Source: DASZFV01 sp035549075 (GTDB taxonomy: Bacteria; Myxococcota_A; Polyangia; Fen-1088). From it: a stretch of 64,000 nucleotides of DNA. The DNA is taken from the NCBI GenBank assembly GCA_035549075.1, contig DASZRT010000118.1:1-64000 (forward strand), written 5' to 3'. The notes below the pieces were generated by a model that did not search any database, had not been told where the DNA came from, and worked only from the letters and a program-made list of their open reading frames with translations. How positions within the stretch are numbered: position 1 is the first letter of the stretch; each line of letters opens with the position of its first letter. Below, piece by piece: positions 43,029 through 51,001 of this stretch. Made by a program: the position numbers and the translations under genes.

Positions 43029-43053
43029 CGCCGCGCCCGTTCGTTGCTCGCAC

Positions 43054-43620
43054 ATGGACCACGCCGCCGTGGACGCCGACCTGCTTCGCGGCCTGCGCGA
43101 GGGAGACGCCGACGCCCTCGCGGCCGCGTACGCGGCGCACGCGCCCAACGTGCTGCGCTTCCTCGTGCGCCTCACGGGCCGCCGCGACCTCGCCGAGGAT
43201 CTCTTCCAAGAGACATGGGTGCGCCTCGCGCGCCACGCGCGCCGGCTCGAGGCCGACACGAACCTGCGCGCGTGGCTGCTCACCGTCGCGCGCAACCTGC
43301 ACCGCGATCACGCGCGCTGGGCCGGCCTCGACGGCGAGCGCCTCGAGGCCCTCGCACGCTGGTGGTACTTGGACGCGTCCGACAGGCAGGCGCCCGAATC
43401 TGCGGCGATCGCCGCCGACGTTGGGGCGCGCGTCGAACGAGCCATGGCCCAGCTTCCGACCTCGGCGCGCGAGATCTTGTCGTTGGTTGCGGGCGAGGGC
43501 CTCGCCGTCGAAGACGCGGCCCGCGCGCTCGGCCTGACGCCCGAGGCCGCTCGCCAGCGCCTCCACCGCGCGCGCGCCGCGCTCGCCGAGATCCTGAACC
43601 GACAGGAGAAGACGCCATGA
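43054..43620 (+). CDS. ECF-type RNA polymerase sigma factor
   Basis: 188 residues. The sigma-70 region 2 spans about 15-85, with VLRFLVRLTGRRDLAEDLFQ and TWVRLARH for core binding and -10 recognition. Region 4 (about 125-185) shows LPTSAREILSLVAGEGLAVE and the helix-turn-helix ALGLTPEAARQRLHRAR. The linker is variable, as in ECF factors. It overlaps the next gene by ATGA, the normal arrangement with an anti-sigma factor. The frame is open far upstream but only from MDHAAV does it resemble a protein. Confidence 0.92.
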   Translation: MDHAAVDADLLRGLREGDADALAAAYAAHAPNVLRFLVRLTGRRDLAEDLFQETWVRLARHARRLEADTNLRAWLLTVARNLHRDHARWAGLDGERLEALARWWYLDASDRQAPESAAIAADVGARVERAMAQLPTSAREILSLVAGEGLAVEDAARALGLTPEAARQRLHRARAALAEILNRQEKTP

Positions 43621-43856
43621 CGAACGTCGAGCAGATGAATGAGATCGACGCCGCGCTTCGCGATGCGCCGACGCCACCGCCGTCCGACGCGCTCACGACA
43701 CGCGTGCTGGGCCACGCGCGCGCCGCACTGACCGAAAATCGGCGACGACGCCCGAACCGCATCACCACCGCGCTCGGCCGCGCCGCCGTCGTCGCGGCCG
43801 TCGCCGTCTACTTGTCGTGGGCGGTCGACTTTCTGGCCTGGCTGGCCCGCACCTAG
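43617..43856 (+). CDS. putative anti-sigma factor, single membrane helix
   Basis: 79 residues. The N-terminal 40 residues are soluble with helix-forming MNEIDAALRDAPTPPPSDALTTRVL. A basic patch (ENRRRRPN) precedes one membrane helix at about 56-73. The zinc-binding HxxxCxxC motif of ZAS anti-sigma factors is absent. Its overlap with the sigma gene and its topology (cytoplasmic N-terminus, one helix) suggest that it binds the sigma factor, but sequence alone does not prove it. Confidence 0.65.
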   Translation: MTNVEQMNEIDAALRDAPTPPPSDALTTRVLGHARAALTENRRRRPNRITTALGRAAVVAAVAVYLSWAVDFLAWLART

Positions 43857-43858
43857 AC

Positions 43859-43864
43859 TAAGCT
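43859..43864 (+). promoter_or_regulatory. TAAGCT box
   Basis: A -10-like hexamer lies 9 bases before ATG 43874 and directly follows the anti-sigma stop. Confidence 0.35.
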
Positions 43865-43873
43865 CTGCCGCCG

Positions 43874-44611
43874 ATGCAGGGCGCACCGACGGTCATCATC
43901 ATCCCGACGTACAACGAGCGGGATTGCCTGCGCCAAATCGTGCCCGCCGTGCGGGCGGCCGCGCCCGACGCCGACGTGCTGATCGTCGACGACAATTCGC
44001 CCGACGGCACCGGTCAGCTCGCTGACGAGCTCGCCGCCGCCGATCAGCGCGTCCAGGTCCTGCACCGCGCGCACAAGCAAGGCCTCGGCGCCGCGTACCT
44101 CTCCGCGTTCCTGTTCGCGCTCGACTCCGACCGCGGCGCGAAGTGGAAGCGCATCGTCCAGATGGACGCCGACTTCTCGCACGACCCCGCCGATGTGCCG
44201 CGCCTGCTCGCGGCGCTCGACGCCGGCGCCGACCTCGCGATCGGCTCGCGCTACGTCGAAGGCGGCGGCACCGAGAACTGGGGCCTCGGCCGCCGCGTCA
44301 TCAGCCGCGGCGGCGGCGCTTACGCGCGCACGGTCCTCGGCGTCGGCATCCAGGACCTCACGGCGGGCTTCAAGGCGTGGAAGGCCGAGACGCTGCGGGG
44401 GATCGATCTGAATGCCGTCTCGGCGAAGGGCTACGGCTTCCAGATCGAGATGACGTTCCGCGCGCTCCGCAACGGCTTCAAGGTCACGGAAGTTCCCATC
44501 AGGTTCATCGACCGTCGCGTCGGCCAGTCGAAGATGTCGGGCACGATCTTCTTCGAGGCGCTCACGCTCGTGTGGTCGCTGCGCATGCGCATCCCGCCGA
44601 GCCGCGGCTGA
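43874..44611 (+). CDS. polyprenol-phosphate mannose synthase-like glycosyltransferase
   Basis: 245 residues, GT2 family. VIIIPTYNERDCLRQIV starts the nucleotide-sugar fold, VDDNSPDGTG and MDADFSHDP give the metal-binding DxD, and GIQDLTAGFKAWKAETL with a GQSKMSG tail matches Dpm1-type enzymes. The Dpm C-terminal membrane domain is missing, so it is the soluble Dpm1 class. It would transfer mannose (or another hexose) from GDP-sugar to undecaprenyl phosphate, for later glycosylation in the membrane. The GDP-sugar genes 39754-41711 are close but separated by the sigma factor locus. Confidence 0.9.
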   Translation: MQGAPTVIIIPTYNERDCLRQIVPAVRAAAPDADVLIVDDNSPDGTGQLADELAAADQRVQVLHRAHKQGLGAAYLSAFLFALDSDRGAKWKRIVQMDADFSHDPADVPRLLAALDAGADLAIGSRYVEGGGTENWGLGRRVISRGGGAYARTVLGVGIQDLTAGFKAWKAETLRGIDLNAVSAKGYGFQIEMTFRALRNGFKVTEVPIRFIDRRVGQSKMSGTIFFEALTLVWSLRMRIPPSRG

Positions 44612-44634
44612 GACCACCACATCGTCGCGACACT

Positions 44635-44658
44635 CCGTCGGTGGCGGCGACGGGATTT
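44635..44658 (+). terminator. weak hairpin after the glycosyltransferase gene
   Basis: CCGTCG (44635-44640) pairs with CGACGG (44648-44653) around a 7-base loop and is followed by GATTT. The stem is short, so this is a tentative terminator. Confidence 0.3.
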
Positions 44659-44689
44659 CATGTGATGATGCGGGCCAAACTTGGCTCGA

Positions 44690-45676
44690 ATGAAAATGAA
44701 ATCGTCTCGCTTGATTGGGTGTTCATCGTTGGTCGTCGTCCTTTCGCTCGCCGCCGTCGCGCCCGCGCACGCCGAGGACGCCGAGGAGCTGATTCGCCAG
44801 GGCGTGGCCCTCCGGCGCGCTGGAAAAGACGGCGCCGCATTCGGGTACTTCGAGCGGGCCTATCAAGTCGCTCATACGCCGCGGAGCGCGGCGCAGCTCG
44901 GCCTCGTCGAGCTCGCGCTCGACCGCGCGCCCGACGCCGAGACGCACCTGACCGAAGCGCTCGCGACGAACGACCCGTGGGTCGAGCAGAACCACGCGAG
45001 CCTCGAGACGGCGCGGACCAATGCACGCAAGAAGCTCGCGCGCGTCGAGCTCGTCGGCGCGCCGAGCGGCGCGCGCGTGACGGTTGGAGCACGCACGCTC
45101 GACGTGCCGGCCGACGGCGTCGTGTGGATCGCGCCGAGCGCCGTCGCCATTTCGATTTCGGTCGCAGCGGCCGACGGGCGCACGGTCGAGGTGAAGGTCG
45201 CTTCCGTCTCCGCTGGCGCCTCGACGCGCGTCGAGGTCCAGATGCCGCCGCCCGTTCCCGCGGCACCGCCACCTGCACCAGTTGAAAGCGCCACGTCGCC
45301 GACACCGAGCGAGCCAGCCGAAGCGGCCACGCCGAACGACGGCGGCAAACGCGCGCGCCGCATCGCCGGCATCGTCACGGGCGCGGCCGGCGTCGCGCTC
45401 GGCGTCGCGGGCGTCGTCGTCTACGAGGCGGGCTCGTCGAAGCTCGACGCCATCAAGAAGGACGCCGCGAACCACAAGCCGTACGACACGGCGAACGGAA
45501 ACTACCAAACGCTGGGGGACGCGGGCATCGCGCTCATCGCCGTGGGTGGCGCGGCCGTCGCGACGGGCGTCGTCCTCTACGTCCTCAACCGAGACGCCGA
45601 GCCGGCGGCCGAACCCAGAGTCGCGTTCGGCTATGTCCCCGGCGGCGGCGTCCTGCAGATCGGCGGGCGTTTCTAA
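44690..45676 (+). CDS. secreted TPR/PEGA-like protein with C-terminal membrane helices
   Basis: 328 residues. The signal peptide KSSRLIGCSSLVVVLSLAAV is followed by a TPR-like helical segment (about 30-110: RQGVALRRAGKDGAAFGYF). A PEGA-like beta domain (about 120-190) follows with VELVGAPSGARVTVG. After a Pro/Ala linker come two hydrophobic helices (about 230-250 and 280-300) and a short beta tail. This TPR-PEGA-TM plan is frequent in myxobacterial envelope proteins of unknown role. A TTG at 44681 is an alternative start. It shares one base with the next gene (TAATG). Confidence 0.78.
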   Translation: MKMKSSRLIGCSSLVVVLSLAAVAPAHAEDAEELIRQGVALRRAGKDGAAFGYFERAYQVAHTPRSAAQLGLVELALDRAPDAETHLTEALATNDPWVEQNHASLETARTNARKKLARVELVGAPSGARVTVGARTLDVPADGVVWIAPSAVAISISVAAADGRTVEVKVASVSAGASTRVEVQMPPPVPAAPPPAPVESATSPTPSEPAEAATPNDGGKRARRIAGIVTGAAGVALGVAGVVVYEAGSSKLDAIKKDAANHKPYDTANGNYQTLGDAGIALIAVGGAAVATGVVLYVLNRDAEPAAEPRVAFGYVPGGGVLQIGGRF

Positions 45677-48045
45677 TGCGCGCGCACCTTCATCGAGAGC
45701 GGCTCGCGGCGATCGCGACGTGCCTCGTCGTCGGCGTCTTCGGCCCCGCGTGCCTCAAGCTCGACCTTCCGAGCGGCAGCTTCAAGTGCTCGACCGACCA
45801 TCAATGCCCCTCGCCGTACACGTGCGATCGCACGAACGACGTCTGCGTGAAGGGCGCCCGAGGTCCCGACGGTGGCGCCGGCTCCGGTGGCAACGGCGGC
45901 ACGGGCGGGACGACGGTCGGAACCGGTGGGCAGGGCGGTGACACCACTGGTGGCACCGGCGGCGGCAGCGACACCGGGGGCGTGGGCGGCGGCACCGTCA
46001 CGGGCGGCGCGTCGGGCGGCGGAACGACCGGCTCGGGCGGCGCGGGCGGCGCGGGTGGCGCGATGGCCACGGGCGGCGCGCCCGGCTGCGACACCGGCAA
46101 GCACCTCTGCGTCGGCAGCTGCGTCGACAACAAATCGATCGACCACTGCGGCGGCTCGTGCGACGTGTGCAAGCCGCCCGCGAACGCGACGGCGACCTGC
46201 GACGGCACGAACTGCGGCTTCACGTGCACCGGGAACCTGAAGGCGTGCAAAGGCGCCTGCATCGCGATGACCGCCTGCTGTGACGACAGCGAGTGCGCGC
46301 CCATGGGCGGCAAGGTCGGCCAGTGCGACTCGAGCACGCACATGTGCAGCTATGCCTGCGGCAGCGGCACGATGCCGTGCGGACAAACGTGCATCCCCAC
46401 GTCCGGCTGCTGCGCCGAGAGCGACTGCGCCGGCGAGTGCAAGTCGTGCGTCAACAACATGTGCGTCAAGGTCGTCAGCAAGGACGACACCGACAGCTGC
46501 AAGGGCACGTGCGACGCGAACGGCGCCTGCCACAGCAAGCAGGGCCAGGCGTGCACGACCGTCGCCGCGGGCTGCATCACGGGCACGACGTGCGCCGACG
46601 GCGTCTGCTGCAACACCGCCTGCACCGAGACGTGCAAGGCGTGCGACCTCGCGACGTCGCTCGGCACGTGCACGCTGCTGGCCTCGGGCTCGACGCCGCA
46701 CGGCGGCCGCGCGTGCGGCGGCACGGGCACGTGCGCCGGAACGTGCGCGGGCGCGACGACGGGCGCGTGCACGTTCCCGACGACGACCTGCGGCTCCAAG
46801 ACGTGCTCGGGCACCACGGACCTCGTCGGCGCTGGCACGTGCTCGGCCGGAACCTGCATGACGCCGCAGCCGGTGACGTGCTCGGGCGGCTTCGCGTGCA
46901 GCGCCGGCGCCTGCAAGACCTCGTGCACCGCCGACGCCGACTGCGCCGCGACCAGCTTCTGCGGCAGCGACGGCAAGTGCCACGTCGACGCCGTCCAGAT
47001 CGCCTGTGGCGCGACACACACGTGCGCCGTGCTCGCCGACGGCTCGATGCGCTGCTGGGGCGACAACGGCGACGGCGAGCTCGGCAACAACAACCAGGGC
47101 GTCAACTCACCGACGCCGGTCGTCGTCCAAGGCCTCGGGTCCGCCAAGGCCATCGCGATCGGCGCGGGACGTTTCAACACCTGCGCCGTCATCTCGGGTG
47201 GCACCGTGCGCTGCTGGGGCGAGAACGCCTACGGCCAGGACGGCGACGCCTCGGCGCCCGCGAACCGCGACGCGTCGTCGGCGGTCCCGATGGTCACGGG
47301 CGCGACGGCCGTGGCGGTCGGCGACCACCACGCCTGCGCGCTCGTCGCCGGCGGCGGCATCAAGTGCTGGGGCAACAACTACAACGGCCAGATCGGCAAT
47401 CAAACGACCTCGACGACCGAGTTCCCGACGAGCGTGCTCGTCAACGGCGGCGCCGCGCTCACGGGCGCGGTCTCGGTCGACGCCGGTTACGGCGACACGT
47501 GCGCCGCGCTCGGCACGGGCGGCGTCCTGTGCTGGGGCGGCCGCGTCGGCGCGAGCGGCAGCGCGCTCGTGCCCGAGACCGTGTCCTCGCTCTCGGGCGC
47601 GACGAGCGTGACCGTGAGCGAAGGCGGCAACGCGTGCGCCATCTACGGCGCGGGCGGCGCCATCAAGTGCTGGGGCACAGCGCCGTTGGGCGACGCCAGC
47701 TTCCCGCCGGCCGCCTCGGCGACCCCCGTCGCCCCGTACGGCAACCTCATGGGCTTCGTGTCGCTCTCCGCGGGCGACGGCGGGACGTGCGGCGTGCTGG
47801 GTGACGGGACCGGCCGCTGCTGGGGCGCCAAGTACCTCCTCGGCAGCAATGCCTCGGACGACACCAACCAGCCCGGCAGCGTCTCGAACCTCACCAGCGC
47901 GAAGACGGTTTGCACCGGCGCCACGCACGCGTGCGCGGTGCTCGCGAACGGCTCCGTGAAGTGCTGGGGCACGAACGACAACGGCGAGCTCGGCGTGACC
48001 GACTCGACGGCCGGCAAGACCCCCGTGCTCGTCACGCCCTGGTGA
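45676..48045 (+). CDS. Cys-rich secreted protein with RCC1 propeller
   Basis: 789 residues. After a signal region (about 8-26, Cys at 26) comes a small Cys module, then a Gly/Thr linker (about 60-135) of GGxGG type. A long Cys-rich region follows (about 135-435, over 50 Cys) with repeated CxxxC and CxxDxxC modules. Residues 440-789 form RCC1/BNR-like blades, each with CAVLADGSMRCWGDNGDGELG-like wording. At least seven are visible, such as GGIKCWGNNYNGQIG and GSVKCWGTNDNGELG. Such proteins are surface or extracellular in predatory myxobacteria. The function is unknown. It is directly coupled to the TPR/PEGA gene. Confidence 0.85.
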   Translation: MRAHLHRERLAAIATCLVVGVFGPACLKLDLPSGSFKCSTDHQCPSPYTCDRTNDVCVKGARGPDGGAGSGGNGGTGGTTVGTGGQGGDTTGGTGGGSDTGGVGGGTVTGGASGGGTTGSGGAGGAGGAMATGGAPGCDTGKHLCVGSCVDNKSIDHCGGSCDVCKPPANATATCDGTNCGFTCTGNLKACKGACIAMTACCDDSECAPMGGKVGQCDSSTHMCSYACGSGTMPCGQTCIPTSGCCAESDCAGECKSCVNNMCVKVVSKDDTDSCKGTCDANGACHSKQGQACTTVAAGCITGTTCADGVCCNTACTETCKACDLATSLGTCTLLASGSTPHGGRACGGTGTCAGTCAGATTGACTFPTTTCGSKTCSGTTDLVGAGTCSAGTCMTPQPVTCSGGFACSAGACKTSCTADADCAATSFCGSDGKCHVDAVQIACGATHTCAVLADGSMRCWGDNGDGELGNNNQGVNSPTPVVVQGLGSAKAIAIGAGRFNTCAVISGGTVRCWGENAYGQDGDASAPANRDASSAVPMVTGATAVAVGDHHACALVAGGGIKCWGNNYNGQIGNQTTSTTEFPTSVLVNGGAALTGAVSVDAGYGDTCAALGTGGVLCWGGRVGASGSALVPETVSSLSGATSVTVSEGGNACAIYGAGGAIKCWGTAPLGDASFPPAASATPVAPYGNLMGFVSLSAGDGGTCGVLGDGTGRCWGAKYLLGSNASDDTNQPGSVSNLTSAKTVCTGATHACAVLANGSVKCWGTNDNGELGVTDSTAGKTPVLVTPW

Positions 48046-48166
48046 GCCGTCGAGCGCGCGCCGGGTAGGGCGCAGGCTCGTCAGCTTCATGGCGCGACGA
48101 CACCGGTCCTGTGATGCGGGACAAACTTTCGCCCCTAGGGAGTCAAGGACTTAGGCGCGGCGCCGA
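48046..48166. other. intergenic stretch without gene
   Basis: The 121 bases between the RCC1 gene and the promoter box of the next gene hold no convincing reading frame or hairpin with a T-run. The AT-richer centre (ACAAACTTTC) may be upstream promoter DNA. Confidence 0.5.
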
Positions 48167-48172
48167 TATTCT
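48167..48172 (+). promoter_or_regulatory. TATTCT box
   Basis: A good -10-like hexamer lies only 5 bases before ATG 48178, the shortest spacing in the set. Confidence 0.45.
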
Positions 48173-48177
48173 GACGC

Positions 48178-49434
48178 ATGGCCGTCGCCGTAGTCCCGAC
48201 ACTGGACGGAAGCAGCGTCACGCTCCCGTCCGATCGAACGCCGGGCGAGCGCGCCGCGAAGGCGAAGGTGACGCTCGTCGGCAGCAAGGTTCGCTGCATC
48301 TCCGTCACGACGCCGGCCGAGCTCGAAGCGCTCGAAGGGCGCTGGCGAACGCTGCTGTCGAACGCCGCGCTTCAATCACCATACTTCTCATGGGATTTCG
48401 CCGACGAGTGGTTGCGGCATTTCGTGCGCGGCCGCGTGGGCGGCGCGACGGGTGATTTCGAGGTCGTCGTGGTCGTCGACGCCGCGGGCAACGACGTCGC
48501 CATCGCGCCGTTCTATCTCGAGCGAAACCTGGGCATCGCGGCGTTCGGTCACATCCTGCAGCCGTTCGGCCGAAGCAACTCGTTCGAGCCGATGACTGAC
48601 GAGCCGATCGCGATCTTCCGCAGCGGCACCGAGGTCGAGGCGACGGCGGCGATCCGCGAGCACGTGTTGGCGCGCTGGGGGAGCCGCTGTGACGTCGCGA
48701 CGATGTGGGTTCCTTCGGGCGGCGACAAGCTCGAGAAGAAACAGGTGGGCGGCGCGCCGGGCGCGCTCGGCGTCACGCGCCTCGGCGAGGGCCCGCTCGT
48801 CGTCCCGTTGGCCCGCAGCTGGCCGGCGTTCCTCGCGGGCCTGTCGAAGTCGATGCGAGACAACGTCTCGTATTACCCGCGCAAGCTGTCGCGTGAGATT
48901 GGCCAGTGGTCCATGTCCGTCGCGCGCAAGCCCGACGAGGTGGCCGAGGCCGCGCGCGCGCTCGTGGCGCTGCACCACGCCCGCAGCCAAGCGACGACGG
49001 GCCTCAAGCACATCGATCACATCCCGACGGCCCACCACGCGGCGTTCCTGCACGCGTGGTTCCAGCGCGCGGCGATGCGCGACCAGATCGCCATCATGAC
49101 GCTGAAGATCCGTGGCGAGGTCGTGGCCGCCCAGGTGTTCCTCGAGAGCCCGGGATGCGTCTCGATTTACTACTCGGGCTTCGACGCCCGCTATCACCGC
49201 TACAGCCCGCTCACGGTCATCACCGCCGAGATGGTCCGCATGTCGATCGAGCGCGGACGCGGACGCATCGAGTTCCCGCCGGGCTCGAAACTGTGGAAGT
49301 CCCGCTGGAACGCCCGCGAAGATCACAAGCCGTTCGAGATGTCGTTCTACGCGACGCGACCCGCGTCGCTGGTTCGCGGCGTCGTGCGCCGGGTCTACTT
49401 TCGCCTGACGGCCGCGGCGGCCACCGGCGCCTGA
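48178..49434 (+). CDS. CelD/FemAB-like GNAT-fold acyltransferase
   Basis: 418 residues, cytoplasmic. The first half has the N-terminal lobe of the CelD/BcsL type (LEALEGRWRTLLSNAALQSPYFS). The second half contains SKSMRDNVSYYPRKLSRE and the GNAT-like acyl-CoA segment AIMTLKIRGEVVAAQVFLE followed by IYYSGFDARYHRYSPLTV. These proteins are found in extracellular polysaccharide clusters and are thought to acylate sugars or lipid-linked glycans. No polysaccharide cluster is adjacent except the sugar genes about 6 kb away. Promoter box TATTCT is 5 bases upstream. Confidence 0.8.
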   Translation: MAVAVVPTLDGSSVTLPSDRTPGERAAKAKVTLVGSKVRCISVTTPAELEALEGRWRTLLSNAALQSPYFSWDFADEWLRHFVRGRVGGATGDFEVVVVVDAAGNDVAIAPFYLERNLGIAAFGHILQPFGRSNSFEPMTDEPIAIFRSGTEVEATAAIREHVLARWGSRCDVATMWVPSGGDKLEKKQVGGAPGALGVTRLGEGPLVVPLARSWPAFLAGLSKSMRDNVSYYPRKLSREIGQWSMSVARKPDEVAEAARALVALHHARSQATTGLKHIDHIPTAHHAAFLHAWFQRAAMRDQIAIMTLKIRGEVVAAQVFLESPGCVSIYYSGFDARYHRYSPLTVITAEMVRMSIERGRGRIEFPPGSKLWKSRWNAREDHKPFEMSFYATRPASLVRGVVRRVYFRLTAAAATGA

Positions 49435-49777
49435 GGCTCGGCCCGCGGCTCCGTCCGAGCCCCGCTTCGCCCGAACCCAATTGTCCGATAATAAGCATTC
49501 TGTTAACTTAGGCGAACGACGAAAATCGGGTCGCGGGCCGAACGCACGCCCCCTCGAATCGGTTCGACGTCCGGCGCGCCTTCCACGCGCGAGACAGAGG
49601 CACGACCGCCGCGTTCGATCCGCACACCCATCTCGAGATCGAAATCGCTCTCCCTTCATCGAGGAGAAACGAGCTGGAAACGTTCGCGCGCTGAACGTCT
49701 CGCCTCGTGCGCATCGTCGACGCTCGCGCGTGCTGTTCAGGAATTGCGTCCAGCAGCCGTATGCTAGTGTTGAAGAG
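49435..49777. other. 343-bp intergenic region
   Basis: No protein-like frame is present on either strand. It holds TTGTCC (49481-49486), a 17-base spacer and TAACTT (49504-49509), plus GATAAT (49487-49492), the most AT-rich promoter-like DNA near here. It then has about 250 bases of GC-rich sequence with small repeats before the TAGTGT box of the next gene. A small RNA or a long leader is possible, but I see no clear terminator. Confidence 0.45.
49765..49770 (+). promoter_or_regulatory. TAGTGT box
   Basis: A -10-like hexamer lies 7 bases before ATG 49778, the same spacing and sequence as at 6575-6580. Confidence 0.45.
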
Positions 49778-50281
49778 ATGGACTTCGAGGAGTTCGAACA
49801 GCTGGTCCTGAAGGTGCTGTTCGAAACCGACGTCCCCGTGACCGCCGCGCACGTCGCCTACCTCGGCCGCGTGTCGGTCCGCACCGCCGAGCGCCACCTC
49901 GCGCGCATGGTCGAGCAAGGCACGCTGCTCGTGCGGACGTCGACCGCGGGCATCGTCGAGTACGTCTACCCGGGCCGCAAGCCCATCGCCGTCAACGGCA
50001 ACGTCCCCGCCGTCGGCGGCCTCGGCGCTGGCCACATTGGGCCGCCGCCGATCTCGGCCGGCGATCCGTTCTTCATGACGCTGCGGCCGCGCGCGAACCC
50101 GGTCACGGCCGTGATGCTGTCGATGCTGATCCCGGGCGCCGGCCACATCTACGCGGGCCGCGCCGGCGCCGGCATCGCCTGGATGGCGACGACGCTCATG
50201 GGCTACGCGTGCTTCTTCCTGCCGGGCCTGTTCCTGCACGGCCTCTGCTTGGTCAGCGCCGCGCAGACGCGCTCGCGCTGA
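49778..50281 (+). CDS. winged-helix plus TM2-domain protein
   Basis: 167 residues. The N-terminal 70 residues look like a winged helix: MDFEEFEQLVLKVLFETDVPVT helices, AYLGRVSVRTAERHLARMVE as the recognition helix and LLVRTSTAGIVEYVY as the wing. A linker leads to a TM2-like domain (about 105-165), with the motif VTAVMLSMLIPGAGHIYAG and a second hydrophobic helix. This suggests a membrane-tethered DNA- or protein-binding module. The start is fixed by TAGTGT at 49765-49770. Confidence 0.75.
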   Translation: MDFEEFEQLVLKVLFETDVPVTAAHVAYLGRVSVRTAERHLARMVEQGTLLVRTSTAGIVEYVYPGRKPIAVNGNVPAVGGLGAGHIGPPPISAGDPFFMTLRPRANPVTAVMLSMLIPGAGHIYAGRAGAGIAWMATTLMGYACFFLPGLFLHGLCLVSAAQTRSR

Positions 50282-50293
50282 GTCGCCCGCCGG

Positions 50294-50953
50294 TCAGCCC
50301 GCGTTGACGACGCCGCTCGGGTCGTCGCCGGTCTTCTCGAGGCTCTCTTCCTTGCGCTTGCGCAGGTCGCGTAGCTCGTCGAGCGCCCGCTGCATCGACG
50401 GAGAACGTGGCTCCGCCGAGGTCTCGAGCACGGCCATCGTGCTCGAGATGACGCGCAGGTCGTCCTCGGCGCGCGCGCGCAGCGACTGGTGCATCTCGCG
50501 AAACGCCGAATAAAACTCCTGGAGCTCGTCGCCCTTGCGTAAGTTCTGCGGCACGGGCCCCAGGCGGTTGTCGCGCACGCGCCCGTAGAACGACGCAATC
50601 TTGTACAGCGGCCCCGCGACCTTGTGCGTGATGAGGATGCCGACGGCGCTGATCGACAAGATCAGCACGACGCCGAAGCCGACGATGCCCCACAGCACGA
50701 CGCGATCGCTGTTGGCGAACTGCTTCTGCAGCTCGTCGGCGTTCGACGGGTCGACGACGCTGGTCAGGAGGATGATCTTCGAGACGTCGCGCGTCGCCTG
50801 GTACATCTTGAAGCCCAGGAACGCCGTCAGGAAGATCGCGACGACGACGATCGTCGCCGTGTAACGAAGCTGCAGCCCGACGTCCAGCAGGTAGTTGCGA
50901 ACCCTGCGCTTGTAGACCGGCCGCGGCGACGACGCCGCATCGCTGCTGTTCAT
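50294..50953 (-). CDS. two-TM protein with HAMP-like signalling helix
   Basis: 219 residues starting MNSSDAAS; GGAGG lies 9 bases before it. TM1 is about 35-55 and TM2 about 90-112, with only a small periplasmic loop (about 56-88) between. A HAMP-like linker follows (ITHKVAGPLYKIASFYGRV) and a coiled coil (about 140-200). No kinase, cyclase or MCP signal domain follows. It is therefore a short receptor-like membrane protein that could act as a co-receptor or anchor. It lies 48 bases after the HEAT protein gene but has its own TATGCT-like box and ribosome binding site. Confidence 0.75.
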   Translation of the reverse strand: MNSSDAASSPRPVYKRRVRNYLLDVGLQLRYTATIVVVAIFLTAFLGFKMYQATRDVSKIILLTSVVDPSNADELQKQFANSDRVVLWGIVGFGVVLILSISAVGILITHKVAGPLYKIASFYGRVRDNRLGPVPQNLRKGDELQEFYSAFREMHQSLRARAEDDLRVISSTMAVLETSAEPRSPSMQRALDELRDLRKRKEESLEKTGDDPSGVVNAG

Positions 50954-51001
50954 GAGTGCCTCCAAGTCCGCATCAGATCCGCCCTCTTGTGTCCCAGCAT
51001 A

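Noticed and set aside
49481..49777. N-terminal extension of the wHTH-TM2 protein from an upstream ATG
   Set aside because: The extra about 99 residues are Arg/Ser-rich without structure, and a promoter box lies 7 bases before the internal ATG 49778.
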